Assembly (NCBI RefSeq): GCF_964340395.1
Contig: NC_135562.1
Location: forward strand, 21,102,892-21,166,891
DNA length: 64,000 bases
Direction: 5' to 3'
Origin: Glandiceps talaboti
Lineage: Eukaryota > Hemichordata > Enteropneusta > Spengelidae
The position numbers were made by a program, and so were the translations under genes. Numbering within the stretch: position 1 is the stretch's first letter; the number at the start of each line of letters is the position of its first letter. The notes below the pieces were generated by a model that was not told the origin of the DNA, ran no database searches, and saw nothing but the letters and a program-made list of their open reading frames with translations. Below, one piece after another: positions 52,028 through 64,000 of this stretch.

Positions 52028-54212
52028 AGGCTTACTATGACATTTAAGTAACAGCGTTGGTTGTTTCTGTTATTTTTATATAAAAAATACACAATGAACC
52101 TAAACATATATATAACAAAGTTTTTTTCACAGAAGATAATTCAGCTGAGTTTTAGCTCATTTTGTATTAAACCACGTCATACACAGTACCGATGGCATAC
52201 TGGACTATGATTTTGATTTTAAATATTATTTTATTTTTATAATATAAGTTACATTAATTTGTTTGAGATACATACCATCAAAATCAGAAGTTGCTAATTG
52301 AAAGATGTTTATGATTCACTGTGCAGGTCTGTTCCCATCTCTTTTTTCTAACTGATTTACACACCATTTCAGTAAGTAGAGTAGCGTGCCAAACATAGCA
52401 ACAAAATATGAACTTAAAAAAAATAAGCATTAAATTATTATAAAGTCATATTCTAACTTTACAAAAAAACAATTGATAATAGATAGACTATCCATTAACA
52501 CAGTTAGTTATACTGGACATATATTGACTTAAATATTATCAGAAATAAATGAAAAATTAGTTTGTCTTTATACAATCAACCACATAAATCAGTTGTGATG
52601 TTTAAAAAAATGCAACCCTGAAAACAGTAAAATGAGTCAAATTGCAATATTGTTCATATGATATTCCTATATACTAGTATATTTTGAAACCATCAGGAGT
52701 TTTCCATATTTTCATTCATTGTTGAAAAAATTGAAATTTCATAGAAATATAATAATATAATAATAAAGAGATACTATAAACTGACACAATAAGGTTTTAT
52801 ACACTGATAAAATACCAACATGTTGTGAATTCTGTTAAACATACGATGGCTATGTCAACTATAAATTGTAAACAACATAATCCCATCAACTTAGGGGGTC
52901 TGATTATAAAATGTAAATGACAGGGAAATACAGCTATATACTAGTCAAGGTTGGTTTCATTTGTGGAAATGAAAATTTGAAATTAGTCAAAATTTCCCGG
53001 AAAAGATGCAGGGAGAATTGAACCTTCCTAGATTAAGGATTATCGGAAGAGAATTACAGATGAATTTCTATGATAGGAGAGTCAGTTTTGTGAAATATGA
53101 AACCTAAAATGCTAAGGGGTCTTTTAGTATCTCATCCTAAGTCCAGCATGATAATACAACCTTACCTTAATCAATCAATTCAACCAACACACTAACGTTT
53201 ATATGTAGGCTTCCTTTTAAAAGTGGCGCCATATTGCATCTATAGGATCAGTTACCATGGAAACATCACATACGGATGAAGTAATGCTGGCGGTGGAATG
53301 ACTAGACAATGGGGAGGTATTGGTCGGCATTTAAAACAGAGTCTTATTATACAGCACAGCAGGAACTATAAAGTGATTTGGTAAATGTTATAAAAGTAAA
53401 AAAAATATACCGGATTACAAAATATCAATTTAATAAACTGCATTTGAAGAGGTGCCTAATGTTATAATACAGGAATAAAACTAAATATACAAAACTCAGA
53501 AAATCCATATTAAAATGGAACATTTATAGAACCTAGAGAGAAAACTACCAATACATCTGTCTAACAATTTGAATCTAAAACCACAGTTGTTACTATGACT
53601 AATGCAGCCAGTAAACAAGGTACTAAAACAGACAGAGTTTACTTCGTCAGCAAAAAAGTCTAAAATGATTCAGTAATTGTATTTAAATGTGAAACATTTT
53701 AATCTCCCATAGAGAAAATCACCAACCTTACATTTCACACATTGAATTCAAAGTGGTTAGCACTCGTGTGATTGGTCAGAGGGCATGAAGCGGTATTTAA
53801 ACTGAATTCAAATACCGGGATGTTGCCGATAATTAACACATATGAATACTGCGATGGAGATGGTGGAAATTGATTTTTAAATCACCGAAATTTGTAGTTC
53901 ATGTGCGATGTAAATTACGTATACTGAGTGTTTATTGTCATTTAAGATTGATTTGGGTGTATTTTGAGGCTTGAAACGAGGGACAGAGAAAGACCTAGAG
54001 TGAACCCTTGTGTTTTTTGTAGTAATGGTATAGAAAAAAACCATATCTAGTATACCCCACGAGTATCTGTTTATTGCTGGTTTATTTAATTATTTTATTT
54101 GTCCCTATACTTGTCGTTCGTTTGCTTGTTCATTTGTCATTTATTTGATAGTTTATTTATTTATTTGTTTGTTTTGCTTTGTTTTGTTTGTCACACGGTC
54201 CTGGGTCCCCTG
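52028..54212. other. AT-rich non-coding DNA with a YY1/RFX-like patch
   Basis: No gene recognised. Near 53225-53264 a GC-richer patch carries GGCGCCATATTG (YY1-like) and GTTACCATGGAAAC (RFX X-box-like, 53251-53264). A further patch at 53760-53900 has ATTGG and a TATTTAAA, which could be promoter-like but leads into no recognised gene. Confidence 0.45.
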
Positions 54213-54525
54213 TGGATGTACCACTGTAAATGACAATTTGGAGGTTTAGCACTCACCTGAATAGACTAAAGACCACTGCTAAATTTAAACCCTGTATTCT
54301 GTTGAAACATTTGTTTTCTGTTTAAGACAGAGACAAGTACTAATACTGTATACTTTCAAACTATAGATTATTCTGTCCTTCATTCAAACCAATTTAGTCA
54401 GATGTACCACTATAAATTACAATTTGGAGGTTTAGCACTCACTGGACTAGACTAAAGACCACGGCTAGATTTAAATCGTGGGTTAATGTGTTGAAAACAT
54501 GTTTTCAGTTCAAGACAGAGAGACA
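54213..54525. repeat. Diverged tandem duplication, about 187 bp period
   Basis: Segments at about 54213-54345 and 54400-54525 share GATGTACCACT, CAATTTGGAGGTTTAGCACT and AGACTAAAGACCAC. Further shared phrases (GTTGAAA, AAGACAGAGA) follow in the same order. Confidence 0.85.
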
Positions 54526-54854
54526 CATGTCAGTTTAAACCATGTGATCAATACTTGAACCTAGTAGCTTAACAAAAACCTGGTCTTTATCCTTCTGACA
54601 ATAGCACACTAGATTTTAAAATGGATAAAAGTGACTTTTACAGAGTAAAACAAAACTGGTTGGCTGTTGTCAATAAAGTCAGGTTTCTTGTCTGGGCAAG
54701 TTGAGATAGTAAGAAGACTAAAAAAATCAATGTTGTTTTGTCATTTTGTATTGACCCGAACTCCCACATGTACTTTTGGTGGTGGTTTAAATCAATAACT
54801 GAGTATGTTTTCTATTTACCGCTATTAACCTGTAGTGCGTGAAAACAACAGTCA

Positions 54855-55345
54855 AGCAATTATTGTCTGAGAGCTGGTGACAACCATTTTGAATCTTAAG
54901 ACACAAACAAAACTTTGTTGTTGTTTGTCAAAGTAAATTTTCAACTTTTTCTGCATCAGTACATTTGATGTTTTGGATGATAAATTTGGAGCATTTTCAA
55001 CCATTTTTAATGTTTTAGTAGATAAATTTGTAAAAAGTGACAGTTTGTACAGCAGCCACTGTCTGTCAGCTGGTGTCAACCATTTTGAATTTCAAACACA
55101 AACAAGAATACCTTGTTTGTAGTTTTGAACATTTTCAAGACTTTTTACTGTTTAGGTAAATTAATTTGTAAATTATAAGTTGGTAAATATTTTATCAAAA
55201 TTGTAACATTCTATATTACAATGTATTATTACACGAATTGTAAAATAAATATATACCAAAACAAATCATTTATAATATTATTAAATGTTTTGAAAATTTT
55301 ATGACTTTCAATCTTTTGGTTAGTAAATTTGTAGAATCTGTTTCT
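54855..55345. repeat. Degenerate tandem repeat, about 190 bp period, 2-3 copies
   Basis: AGCTGGTG(A/T)CAACCATTTTG is found near 54871 and 55068. The following phrases (AACATTTTCAA, TTTTTA, GTAAATTTGTA) recur in both and, more weakly, near 55290-55340. Confidence 0.65.
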
Positions 55346-57846
55346 CGGGCATTTTATCAGAATTGAAAAATCACAGTAAACTGGATCTCATCATCATCAT
55401 TGTAAATGTCTAAGTTTGATAGTGCTAATTTTAACTAATGTCTCTCCTTTAGGCTAAAGAATTATTTTGGCTAACAGCAATACCATATACTGTAAAATGA
55501 GTCAATTTCTTCAGATTTGATGGTAACTAATACTTTTTCTATTGTTGAGGTTTTTTGTTACATAAACACAGCCAGTAGAGGAGTCTGTAAACTAATTCTG
55601 GTTTTCTATCTCTCGAGATCTACGCATCTGTAGTCTGAAAATTCTTAACACTTAAATTGTGATTAAATAGAGAAGATAGATACACTAAACTATTTATGTA
55701 GCCGATATCATCAACTGACACTGACGGTCTCATTAAGTTTGTTGTTGTTTGCAGTCTGTACAAATAACTCAACCACTCTGTTGGCACAAATCTTATTAAA
55801 TGTATTATAGTTAACTTTTAATGATTGGTGAGTGGGCACAAAACAGAAAAAAAAGCACTTGTTTGTTGTGTGTTTAGTTTTAGTTTTACTTCATAACACT
55901 GTAAACATCATATACCACATAGATTAACTTTATGGCTCATGAGCTCCTATTAGGATTACAACTTAGGATTAAAACAGTTATCTGGCAGAGATTTAGAACA
56001 ACTTGGTCCAACATACAACAATTCTCCTATATATAATGTTATAGCTCCTCCACTGATATGATAATACTAGACCAAGAAACCAGGATTGAAACCCTGGCTT
56101 TGAATTCATTAACTGTGATCACTTCTTTCTACACCCTGTGTAACCCTCTCATTGTGACAAACAATGCACCAATCAGTTCATTAATAAATACCGTCAGAGC
56201 TTTTTAAAAGTACAGTGTATGTGGGTATGTGGGTATGTGGCAATGAGGCATTTTACTCAGACATACACTTGTAATAGTCTAGATACCTAGGGGTTCATTC
56301 AACAAACATCAAGAGAATTGTGTGTACTAACTGACTTCTTTTTATAAAGGGTGAAACTTTAACAGTGATATTTTCTGACTGAATACATGAGGCTATGGCA
56401 TCCAGCTGTACAGTTTTTTGTATCAAAGCCCAAATACCAGGTTTAAGATACAATTACTCTCATGCAAATCAAAAATTTCTTGAGAAATAGATTGTTAATC
56501 AAAAGTGTTCGTCAAACAAAAAACTTTCTACTGCCATATTTTGCTAACTAAACCAAGCAATAAATAAAGTAAAGATTGTGATATTTTGGTGTAATTATTA
56601 TTATGGTGGTTTAATGTTTGAATGTTAATGGTCAAAGGCTATATTCCTGCCCCCTCTCCTTATTTTATAGTTTGGACTTGGCTGGAGCAATATCCATTAC
56701 AAGACACTGCAGCATGTCTTCCTTGAACCTACTGAGCAGATCACGGAGACAGGACCAAATGTTCAAAGCTACACAAAAGGTTTCTAATTCACCTGTATCA
56801 TTGCTTTCTGGGTGATAATACTTTTCACCATAACAGACATTGGAAATGACTCTATCATCATCAAGAATGAACCAAAGTTTCTGGGCTGTTGGAAATGATA
56901 ACATATTTATGAATGCCACAAGTCTTTTGACATGATAGTCAAGGTCAAGTTCTCAGGCTGTTGGAAATGTCAGCATATTGTGCAGTATTGTCACTATACA
57001 CATCTCTCTGAAAGTAGAAAATTTCAACCTGTTGTGACATGCAATCTGTGTTTATTTAAAGTATGATAACATATTTACACTTCAGCCTTCTTCTCCACTC
57101 ATTCTATCAAGGACCTATCAGTATACATACACATGTATTTTACAAAATAACCAGATCATTTTTCACAACATCCCATGTCAAACAAGTCAGCTGATTTTAT
57201 CTGACATCAAATATGTCCAAACAAACAAATCTTGATGGTGTTCCTGATACCCTCAGTTTAATATCTTAGAGATTGCCAACTCAAATAATTTAATCTTTTC
57301 AAAATTTAAATTCTATTTAAAATGAAAAAAAAATCTATAATTGTTTACCTTAAACTTTCCTTGGTATGTGTAAATATAGTCTAATCTCAAAAATACACTG
57401 AAGTATTGATGTGGAGGGGTTCATTTTTAAATATTAACACATTTGGGACCACTTTGTTGAAGTTCTTTTATAGTCACTTAACATATTATTTTTAAATTTC
57501 CAAAAAATCTATGAGTGCTTGTTATGGCTTATACATTCACAATATATAGTGCTTTATATATGAATAGTTTTTTTTTTCTCCTAATTCTTTGTAACTGCAT
57601 AATAACTAGTTCAGTAAAATTGAAATGAACAAAAAGCAGCTTAAATTAAGTATGTGATATTTGCCATAAACACACCAAGTGTCAGCAAAGTCTGGCTTAA
57701 ACAACACGTATGACACCAGATATAATGATATCTTATAGGTGAGAATGCAAGCAGCTGGTACAGACAGACAACATGTTACACTGATATTCAAACATATAAA
57801 TAGGGCTTAGCAAAGTTTATTCAGAAGCCCTAGCCAACTGAAAAAA
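55346..57846. other. AT-rich non-coding DNA
   Basis: No confident gene. A minus-strand frame at 56665-56919 (84 codons) has a protein-like composition in its second half but no firm family match (see findings). Confidence 0.4.
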
Positions 57847-58150
57847 ATTAAAGTTTTGTTATTATTCATTCAAAAATTCATAAGTAGCCCTAATTTTGCT
57901 TAGCTATGTTTACTTTTTTATTTTTAAGTAGTTTAGAACCAAAATGGGAAGAACATTTCGTAAAAAAATTTGGATGACCGACAAAATCTGATTTTCATGA
58001 AAATAGGAAGGTTTTGTTGTTTTCATTCAAAAATTCATCAGTAGTCCTGCTTAGTTATGTTTTAAAGTAGTGTGAGAAAATTACGAGGTTAATTTCACAT
58101 AAAGTTCAAACAATCAACAAAAAGTGATTTTCATGAAGATAGGGAGGCCT
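57847..58150. repeat. Diverged tandem duplication, about 155 bp period
   Basis: Both halves carry GTTTTGTT, CATTCAAAAATTCAT, AGTAG(C/T)CCT, TAGTTATGTTT-like phrases and GATTTTCATGAA(A/G)ATAGG in the same order. Confidence 0.8.
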
Positions 58151-60247
58151 TAGCTACATCAGCAGTTTATGAGATGAACATGTGAATATGACAGCTGGGT
58201 TTTGGTCAAAAGATGAAAAGATGACTGTAGTTCATTGAAATCTTCCAAAAATAGGGCACAGGAAACATACAGTTGTAACAAATAACAAGGGAGATAAATA
58301 TCACAGTTTAAATACCTGTGCTGACACAACCAAAAAAAAGCAATTGAAAATATGCAAATCTGCCAGCATTTATCATGGAAATTCCATAAAAAACCCATTG
58401 TATTTTTCCATACAACCGTTAAGTTTTTCTGATGTATGATGTGGACCACATGCAAACATATGCACACAATGTTTGGACAAATGACTGAATAGAATTTTGT
58501 CATCACAGACGAATTTTTGAATTAATATCACCATGTGGTAACACGTTCATGCCAACAAAAATAATAAGTCGAAACTTGCTTTACTATAAATAATATTCCG
58601 TTGAATAGTTTTGATCAATATTCAAATTCTGTCATGGCTGTATACATTTCATCATTTATTGATTTACAATGCACCAACAAGACAAATTAAAAGGTAAAAT
58701 TCACAAAGCAACAAAACAAACAAAAACATGGACAGGTTGTGAATTTCAGTATTGTGAAAATGTCTGTGTCATAGTTAAATAGCTTTTGTCAATAGACTAC
58801 CATATGACTCAATATGCCTGCTTCTCAAAATGTCTGCATAAAAACAGAAAATAAAATAGTTCTGAACACAGTTAGTTTGCATCAGTTAGAACAACTATCT
58901 TTTAAATCATGAAAAAAATATTTAGTGAAAAAATGAACACACAAATTTAAATATTTGTTAGAAAAGAAGTACACAAACATTGGAGCCATTTTTTATTATT
59001 GTCTGCTGACAATTTTGCATATTTTGAGCAAAATAAGACCTGTTTTGACAAAACTGTACATGTAAATTACGATATACGCACATCTATTTGCAATTAGAAA
59101 GCTAAAAAATATCATTTACATTTTTACAGAATTTGGAGGTAAATATATCAATCAAAAAATAGCTCAAGTATTTTATCAGAATCATTTTTCAAATTTTGTC
59201 CTAAATTTTGACAAATTTCCATTTGAGATATAGTGACATGATGTATATAGTTATCAAAATTTGGTAAAATTTCAAGATACATAAATTGTATAAAACAAGA
59301 AGCCATTTTGATTTTTATCGTATGCCAAAGCATTTTTTAAGGATGTTTTTCAAAAAAACTTTAGTTGAAATTCTGTCATGTTTGGAGATTTAAGTTAACG
59401 TGATCGTTATGAGACACAACAGAGAATTGTGCAATGAGTACAACATTAAACATTAATAAAATGAGGTAAAAGTTAGATTATAATCACTAACACCACCATT
59501 GTAGACAAGCCATAAAACAGATTAAAAAGGAAAGAGACAGCTTCATACTCACTCCATTGATAACGGTTGAACAGTCAGACCCGAACAAGATATTAATATT
59601 CACATGGTTACACCAACCAAATTAATTAGTTCTGTACAATCGCTGTAAATTCACCAATAATAGACTCAAATAATCCGTACGTAGCGCAATTAAACGCCGT
59701 CACTAAAATTAGAATATTGATACAAAGATAGCAGCACATTAGAAGTACGTAACGTTGGTTTATCAATCTGAGGTCACTTTTATGTCAGTACACGCCGTAC
59801 CACACAAACTAATGAATTATTATAATTTCTATTGTTTTACAGAACTATTTAATATATTACATAAATACACTCAAACAAATTTGCATATTGAGTTTGTCTC
59901 AACGACGTCTTCAATGAATAGTCACGATTTTTTAAACGGCAAACTAGGGTGTCTCACACAATAGTTGCTATGGCAGCAGACACTAATATTTAAAACGTGA
60001 CAATGAGCTTATCATAAATATGAAAATCATCATACAGTTATGATTATGATTTACATAGTTATGATAATTATGATATGATATTTTCAGCTGGGGGTGTTTA
60101 ATCTAGTCTTGGTTTCTGTAGGTGTAATTTGTGAGATGGGACTATTTATACCAACCAACTTTACTTTCTAAGATATATTTGCAAGATTTCATCAAGTTTA
60201 GTTTAGCTTTCTGTAGGCGTAAAACATCATAAGCATTTACTACAGCT
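58151..60247. other. AT-rich non-coding DNA
   Basis: No recognised gene, RNA or array. Confidence 0.5.
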
Positions 60248-60390
60248 AGCAATTTGACTTTCTTAGGTACATTTCAACAATTTGACTTTCTTAGATACAT
60301 TTCAATTTGACTTTCTTAGATACATTTCAACAATTTGACTTTCTCAGGTACATTTCAACAATTTGACTTTCTTAGGTACATTTCAACAAT
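60248..60390. repeat. 28 bp minisatellite, 5 copies
   Basis: The unit is CAATTTGACTTTCTTAGG then TACATTTCAA, with GATACA and CTCAGG variants. One copy lacks three or four bases. Confidence 0.93.
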
Positions 60391-60444
60391 TTTCACTTAA
60401 CAGATCAAAACTTGTTTAACCAAAAATCAGGCTAGAATATTTTA

Positions 60445-60605
60445 CTTTTTCTGGAATTTTATTTTTTCTAATGTCTTCTTCTATAAAGATAAAATCTTGG
60501 AGAAAAGATCATTTCGGAATCCAGCGAAATTTCTCTTGGAATTTTATTTTTCTGATGTCTTCATTTACAAAAGATGAAAAGTGAGAGAAAATCAACACTT
60601 TTACC
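60445..60605. repeat. Diverged tandem duplication, about 85 bp period
   Basis: GGAATTTTATTTTTTCTAAT followed by GTCTTC and an AGAAAA-rich tail at 60452-60515 is repeated, with changes, at 60538-60600. Confidence 0.75.
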
Positions 60606-63479
60606 AGAACTTTTTATGCCGTCTTTTTCCAAATCATGTACAATAACTTGAATCAATTTAGATACTGGAAAACAATTGTGAACATAACAAATTCTGTCAA
60701 CAACATTAAAAATAGACTTATACCCACTTCTTAAACACAGTTGTTTCTCATATTTAAAAGGAAGATATTTTTTGTCACCTTTTAATCTGGATTATTTTAC
60801 TTTATTCCCAATTTTTAGTTTTAATGTAGAATTAAAGGACTTGTAGACTTTTTATCAAACTCCAATTTTACATATTCTCAAGTCCATTCCTAAAAATTAT
60901 TTCATCATTATGGTAGGAATGACTGCAGCTTTTACAACAAATTATTTTTTTATTTCTCTGTAAATCTTATATTATTTCTTAGCTCTTTGTAATATTTATT
61001 TTTCCAATCAGGTATCTGGTCAATATTTTTTGTTTTAATGTTACATACTTGTCAGTTGTGTACAGTTATTGGAAGATGACTGTTACTGGTTGTACACATG
61101 TTGTAGTAATAAACAAATAAATAAATAAATAAAAATGCAAAAAAAAGATGTTTTGCAAACCACAATAATTGTAAGTTTTTACTTTTTTTCATGTTTTGTT
61201 CTTTGGGAAATATTTCAAATTCTTAATGAAAATTGTTCAAACCTAGTTGCATGGTTTGTATTCTGTGTACACCAGCTTGATGTCCATGTGTAAACAGTAT
61301 AAATAAACAATTTGAACCATCTGGCTGTTTGTCAACAAACTGTACTTTGTATGTTAGTACTAAGGCTTGATCACTTCTTTAAATAATGACATATAAAATG
61401 ATTACAAATAAAGCAAAACAAGAATAAATACCAAAATAATATGAAAACATTAATAGTAATGAAAATTTGTACTCAGAGTCAAAGAAATTGTTGGAAGTAA
61501 CTCCTAAATTTTGACTAACATTTCAGGGATGATGCTGATGAGATGTAAGCCAACATTTGGGATTCTTTTCCAAGAAATTTGTTGACTCTGTGAGTAGAAA
61601 TTGTTATTACTATTAAAGTAGTGAGTGAAGTAGTGAGTGGTGTCTACCCAATATTTCCAACCCAGGATCCATAAACATTCATTCTCACAATATGAAAACA
61701 ATTATTAGTTACGGTGCTTTTCAAGTATTTTAAATAAACCCCAATTTTTGCTAGTGAAATATCAAACTAACGTTCACACCAAAACAACCATTTTTGTGTA
61801 ATATTGACATAATTTGTGTTTTTTCTGCCAAGTCCCCAATATTTTCATACTAAAGTTCACTCAGAAACAATTGTATTGTGTCATTTCAAATTATTTCTGA
61901 TTCTCTTTTACTATATTTTAAAGCCAAACTAAACTTCATTAAAACAAGTATTTTGTGTTACTTGTCATAATTACATTGTGGAGGAGAATTCACTATAATA
62001 CCACAGGTTTATTTAGGATTGAGTATGAACACAATTTATAAGTTTTGATTTCTTTTTTATATATCACTGATTCATGAACAGAAATGTGGAAACATCATTT
62101 TTAAACAAATTTTAATTTCAAATGTTTTTTCTCTGTCAAATTTCATTTCCATGGAGGGAAAAAGAGGGGGAGGGGGGAAGAAATAGAAAGTGAAAGTATG
62201 ATTTTCTAGTACTAAATACCTTTTATCCATCAAAATAAACAAATACTTTGATCTGTGTCAATAGTAACACAGTGTTCACAATTCACAGTCAGTACTCACA
62301 AACTGAAAACAAAATTCAAACTTGAACAGTTTCCTTTCTTACAAAAGTGTACTAAAATGGTACTTTAGTGTTCACCAATCAAAAGAGAATTAATTAACTG
62401 CAAGAATAAAGCAAAATATGATATATTCGCTAACAATATCATCGGTAAATGATAAACTTACAAAGATTACACAAGAACTCCTGCTGTGCTCAAAGGCATA
62501 CTCTTTCCACTTTCACTCGCCTCAATTATAAGTTGTCACATAAAAGGGGAGTCGTACCATTTAGGTGATTTACTCGGCTTAATAAAACTCTTTTAGCATT
62601 TTAAAATGGCTTTTCCCTTTGACAAGACTATAGTAATGAAGACGAAGAATCCTATGTCATGGAAATAGCTTCCAATTTGTTATCGCCGATTGAATGTACG
62701 TTTTCACTTTATGATTGATGTTGCCGTGCTTCCCGTTTCCATGGTTTCCTTCCGATTTCCCGCTTAGTTAATGATGATCATAACTTCTTTCATGAATATC
62801 ATTAATGGCATGATTCATCAATAAGGAATCAAACCATCACTCAGGAACAGGAGACAGGTGCCCTTTGACCTTGAACTTTGACCTGCCATAAAAGCTTCAT
62901 CTTAACCGAGTATGGTTTGATGCGTGCACTTATGTTTCTATGACGACCCCATTTTTCACAGTAATGACACATACTCATCAATTCAACTGAGGGTGGCTTA
63001 TCATTTTATCTCAGTGCGAGATCTCATCAACATGTCTTCCATGACTTTGCCTTCTTCTTTTCCCAACTAATCGTTGATTACTCCTTCCATTTACGGAAAC
63101 TTTGTCCAATGAATTTCATCCGGAATGAAAATTTACCTTGATTTATGCATTTTATAGTGTTCATTTTGATTTCCTTCCTAAGTTTAAAAAAAAAGGAATG
63201 TCATAAAACTTGACACTGAAACACAATAATTAATATCAAAATTTGACACAATGTTATCCTGTCATCATTCATTTTAATTTATCAACTATTTTCATATTTT
63301 TCTTTTGAAAAATGGTACTTTTTTATTTTTCCCCTAATTCTCCTAAAGTCTTTATCTGATTAAAGGTGGTAATATTTATTAAAATCATTTTTGATGGCAA
63401 AACATTTGAATACAATATGAATCTTATTCTGAAAATTGGTGGAATAATTAAGAATATATTTATTGAAGAATTGGTACTG
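60606..63479. other. Non-coding DNA; GC-richer patch near 62500-63130
   Basis: No gene recognised. An AATAAATAAATAAATAAA run lies near 61112-61132. The patch at 62500-63130 is less AT-rich than its surroundings and holds homeodomain-type TAAT cores and nuclear-receptor half-sites, which would fit a conserved non-coding element. Confidence 0.4.
62866..62884 (-). promoter_or_regulatory. Overlapping nuclear-receptor half-sites
   Basis: TGACCTTGA at 62866-62874 is the reverse complement of TCAAGGTCA, the extended half-site of ERR/SF-1-type receptors. TGAACTTTGACCT at 62872-62884 is a DR1 with one substitution. Presence is seen directly; use is inferred. Confidence 0.3.
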
Positions 63480-63790
63480 AAAATTTGACAGACAACACAA
63501 TTTTTAATCCAAAATGTTGGGATGAAAACTGGCAGACATTAACAATTGTATTGTCAAACTTTTTGTGGGAAAATACTGGCAGACGGTAAAATCACTAGAT
63601 GAAGTGGTATTAAATAAATGTTTAATTTAAATAAATTTGGAGGGGAAAATGAGCAGACAGTAAAACAGTTTAGTCAAAATTTGAGGGAAAATATTGACAA
63701 ACAGTAAAATTATTGCTGTCAGAAAATAAAGTTTTCTATCAAACATTTTGGAGGGAAAAACTGGCAGACAATAATGTGAAAACCAAAACT
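63480..63790. repeat. Degenerate repeat, about 60 bp period, 5 copies
   Basis: Phrases of the form GGGAAAATACTGGCAGACGG with AAAA following recur near 63525, 63570, 63642, 63690 and 63752, with substantial divergence and variable spacing. This is an old array. Confidence 0.6.
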
Positions 63791-64000
63791 ATTATTAGTC
63801 AGTAAAAATAAAAGTGACAAATGATGACAAAAATCTAAACATTTTTCAACTAGTCTATGTCAGTAGAAGAAATCACTTCACAATTTTTATCCGATGCCTT
63901 CTAAATTTTAGATGATTATGATGGTTTTAATTTATAATGAGTTTTAGTTGTACCTGTGGCTAGGACTTCAATTATTCACATTTTAATATGAATTTTGCCC

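Noticed and set aside
58159-58506. 115-codon minus-strand frame rich in Cys and hydrophobic residues
   Set aside because: AT-rich surroundings, no domain and no conserved motif. The composition is as expected from reading AT-rich DNA.

Overview
This is eukaryotic, AT-rich, gene-poor DNA, most likely from a marine invertebrate bilaterian. The evidence is one intronless SoxC-family gene with animal-specific protein motifs, no compact bacterial gene layout, and very abundant micro- and minisatellites. I cannot name the species from the sequence. Only one protein-coding gene is well supported: SoxC (a Sox4/Sox11/Sox12 relative) on the minus strand at 4597-5646. A promoter-like region lies just above it (about 5835-6000). 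I recognise no other gene, tRNA or rRNA, so 6-64 kb is effectively a gene desert upstream of SoxC.

Layout. 1-4.6 kb: non-coding flank with a compound tetranucleotide microsatellite (863-1196) and the downstream flank of SoxC. 4.6-6 kb: SoxC and its putative promoter. 6-21.5 kb: mostly unique non-coding DNA with four small, very regular minisatellites (21, 24, 33 and 32 bp units). 21.5-49.7 kb: an exceptional tandem-repeat district in which I estimate 55-60% of the bases belong to arrays with different units. These are 54 bp (two arrays inside a duplicated block), 37 bp, (AC)n, (CT)n, 42 bp, two related 22 bp families, 19 bp, 25 bp, about 59 bp, 14 bp, 47 bp, 27 bp (arranged as a large inverted repeat and split by a transposon), 30 bp (palindromic) and 51 bp. 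49.7-64 kb: AT-rich non-coding DNA with older, degenerate local duplications and scattered sites resembling transcription-factor motifs.

Most notable structures: (1) a 27 bp-unit array that inverts on itself around a 10 nt centre (43321-44272), directly abutting a 2.5 kb array whose 30 bp unit contains an 18 bp perfect palindrome; (2) a 357 bp Harbinger/Tourist-like MITE with TAA target duplications inserted inside that array; (3) a 775 bp higher-order duplication within the 25 bp array; (4) two adjacent 22 bp satellite families that align at 15 of 22 positions and so probably share an ancestor; (5) a block duplication that copied a 54 bp array together with both flanks. Long open frames across these arrays (up to about 850 codons) come from units whose length is divisible by three or that lack stops. 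They should not be read as genes.
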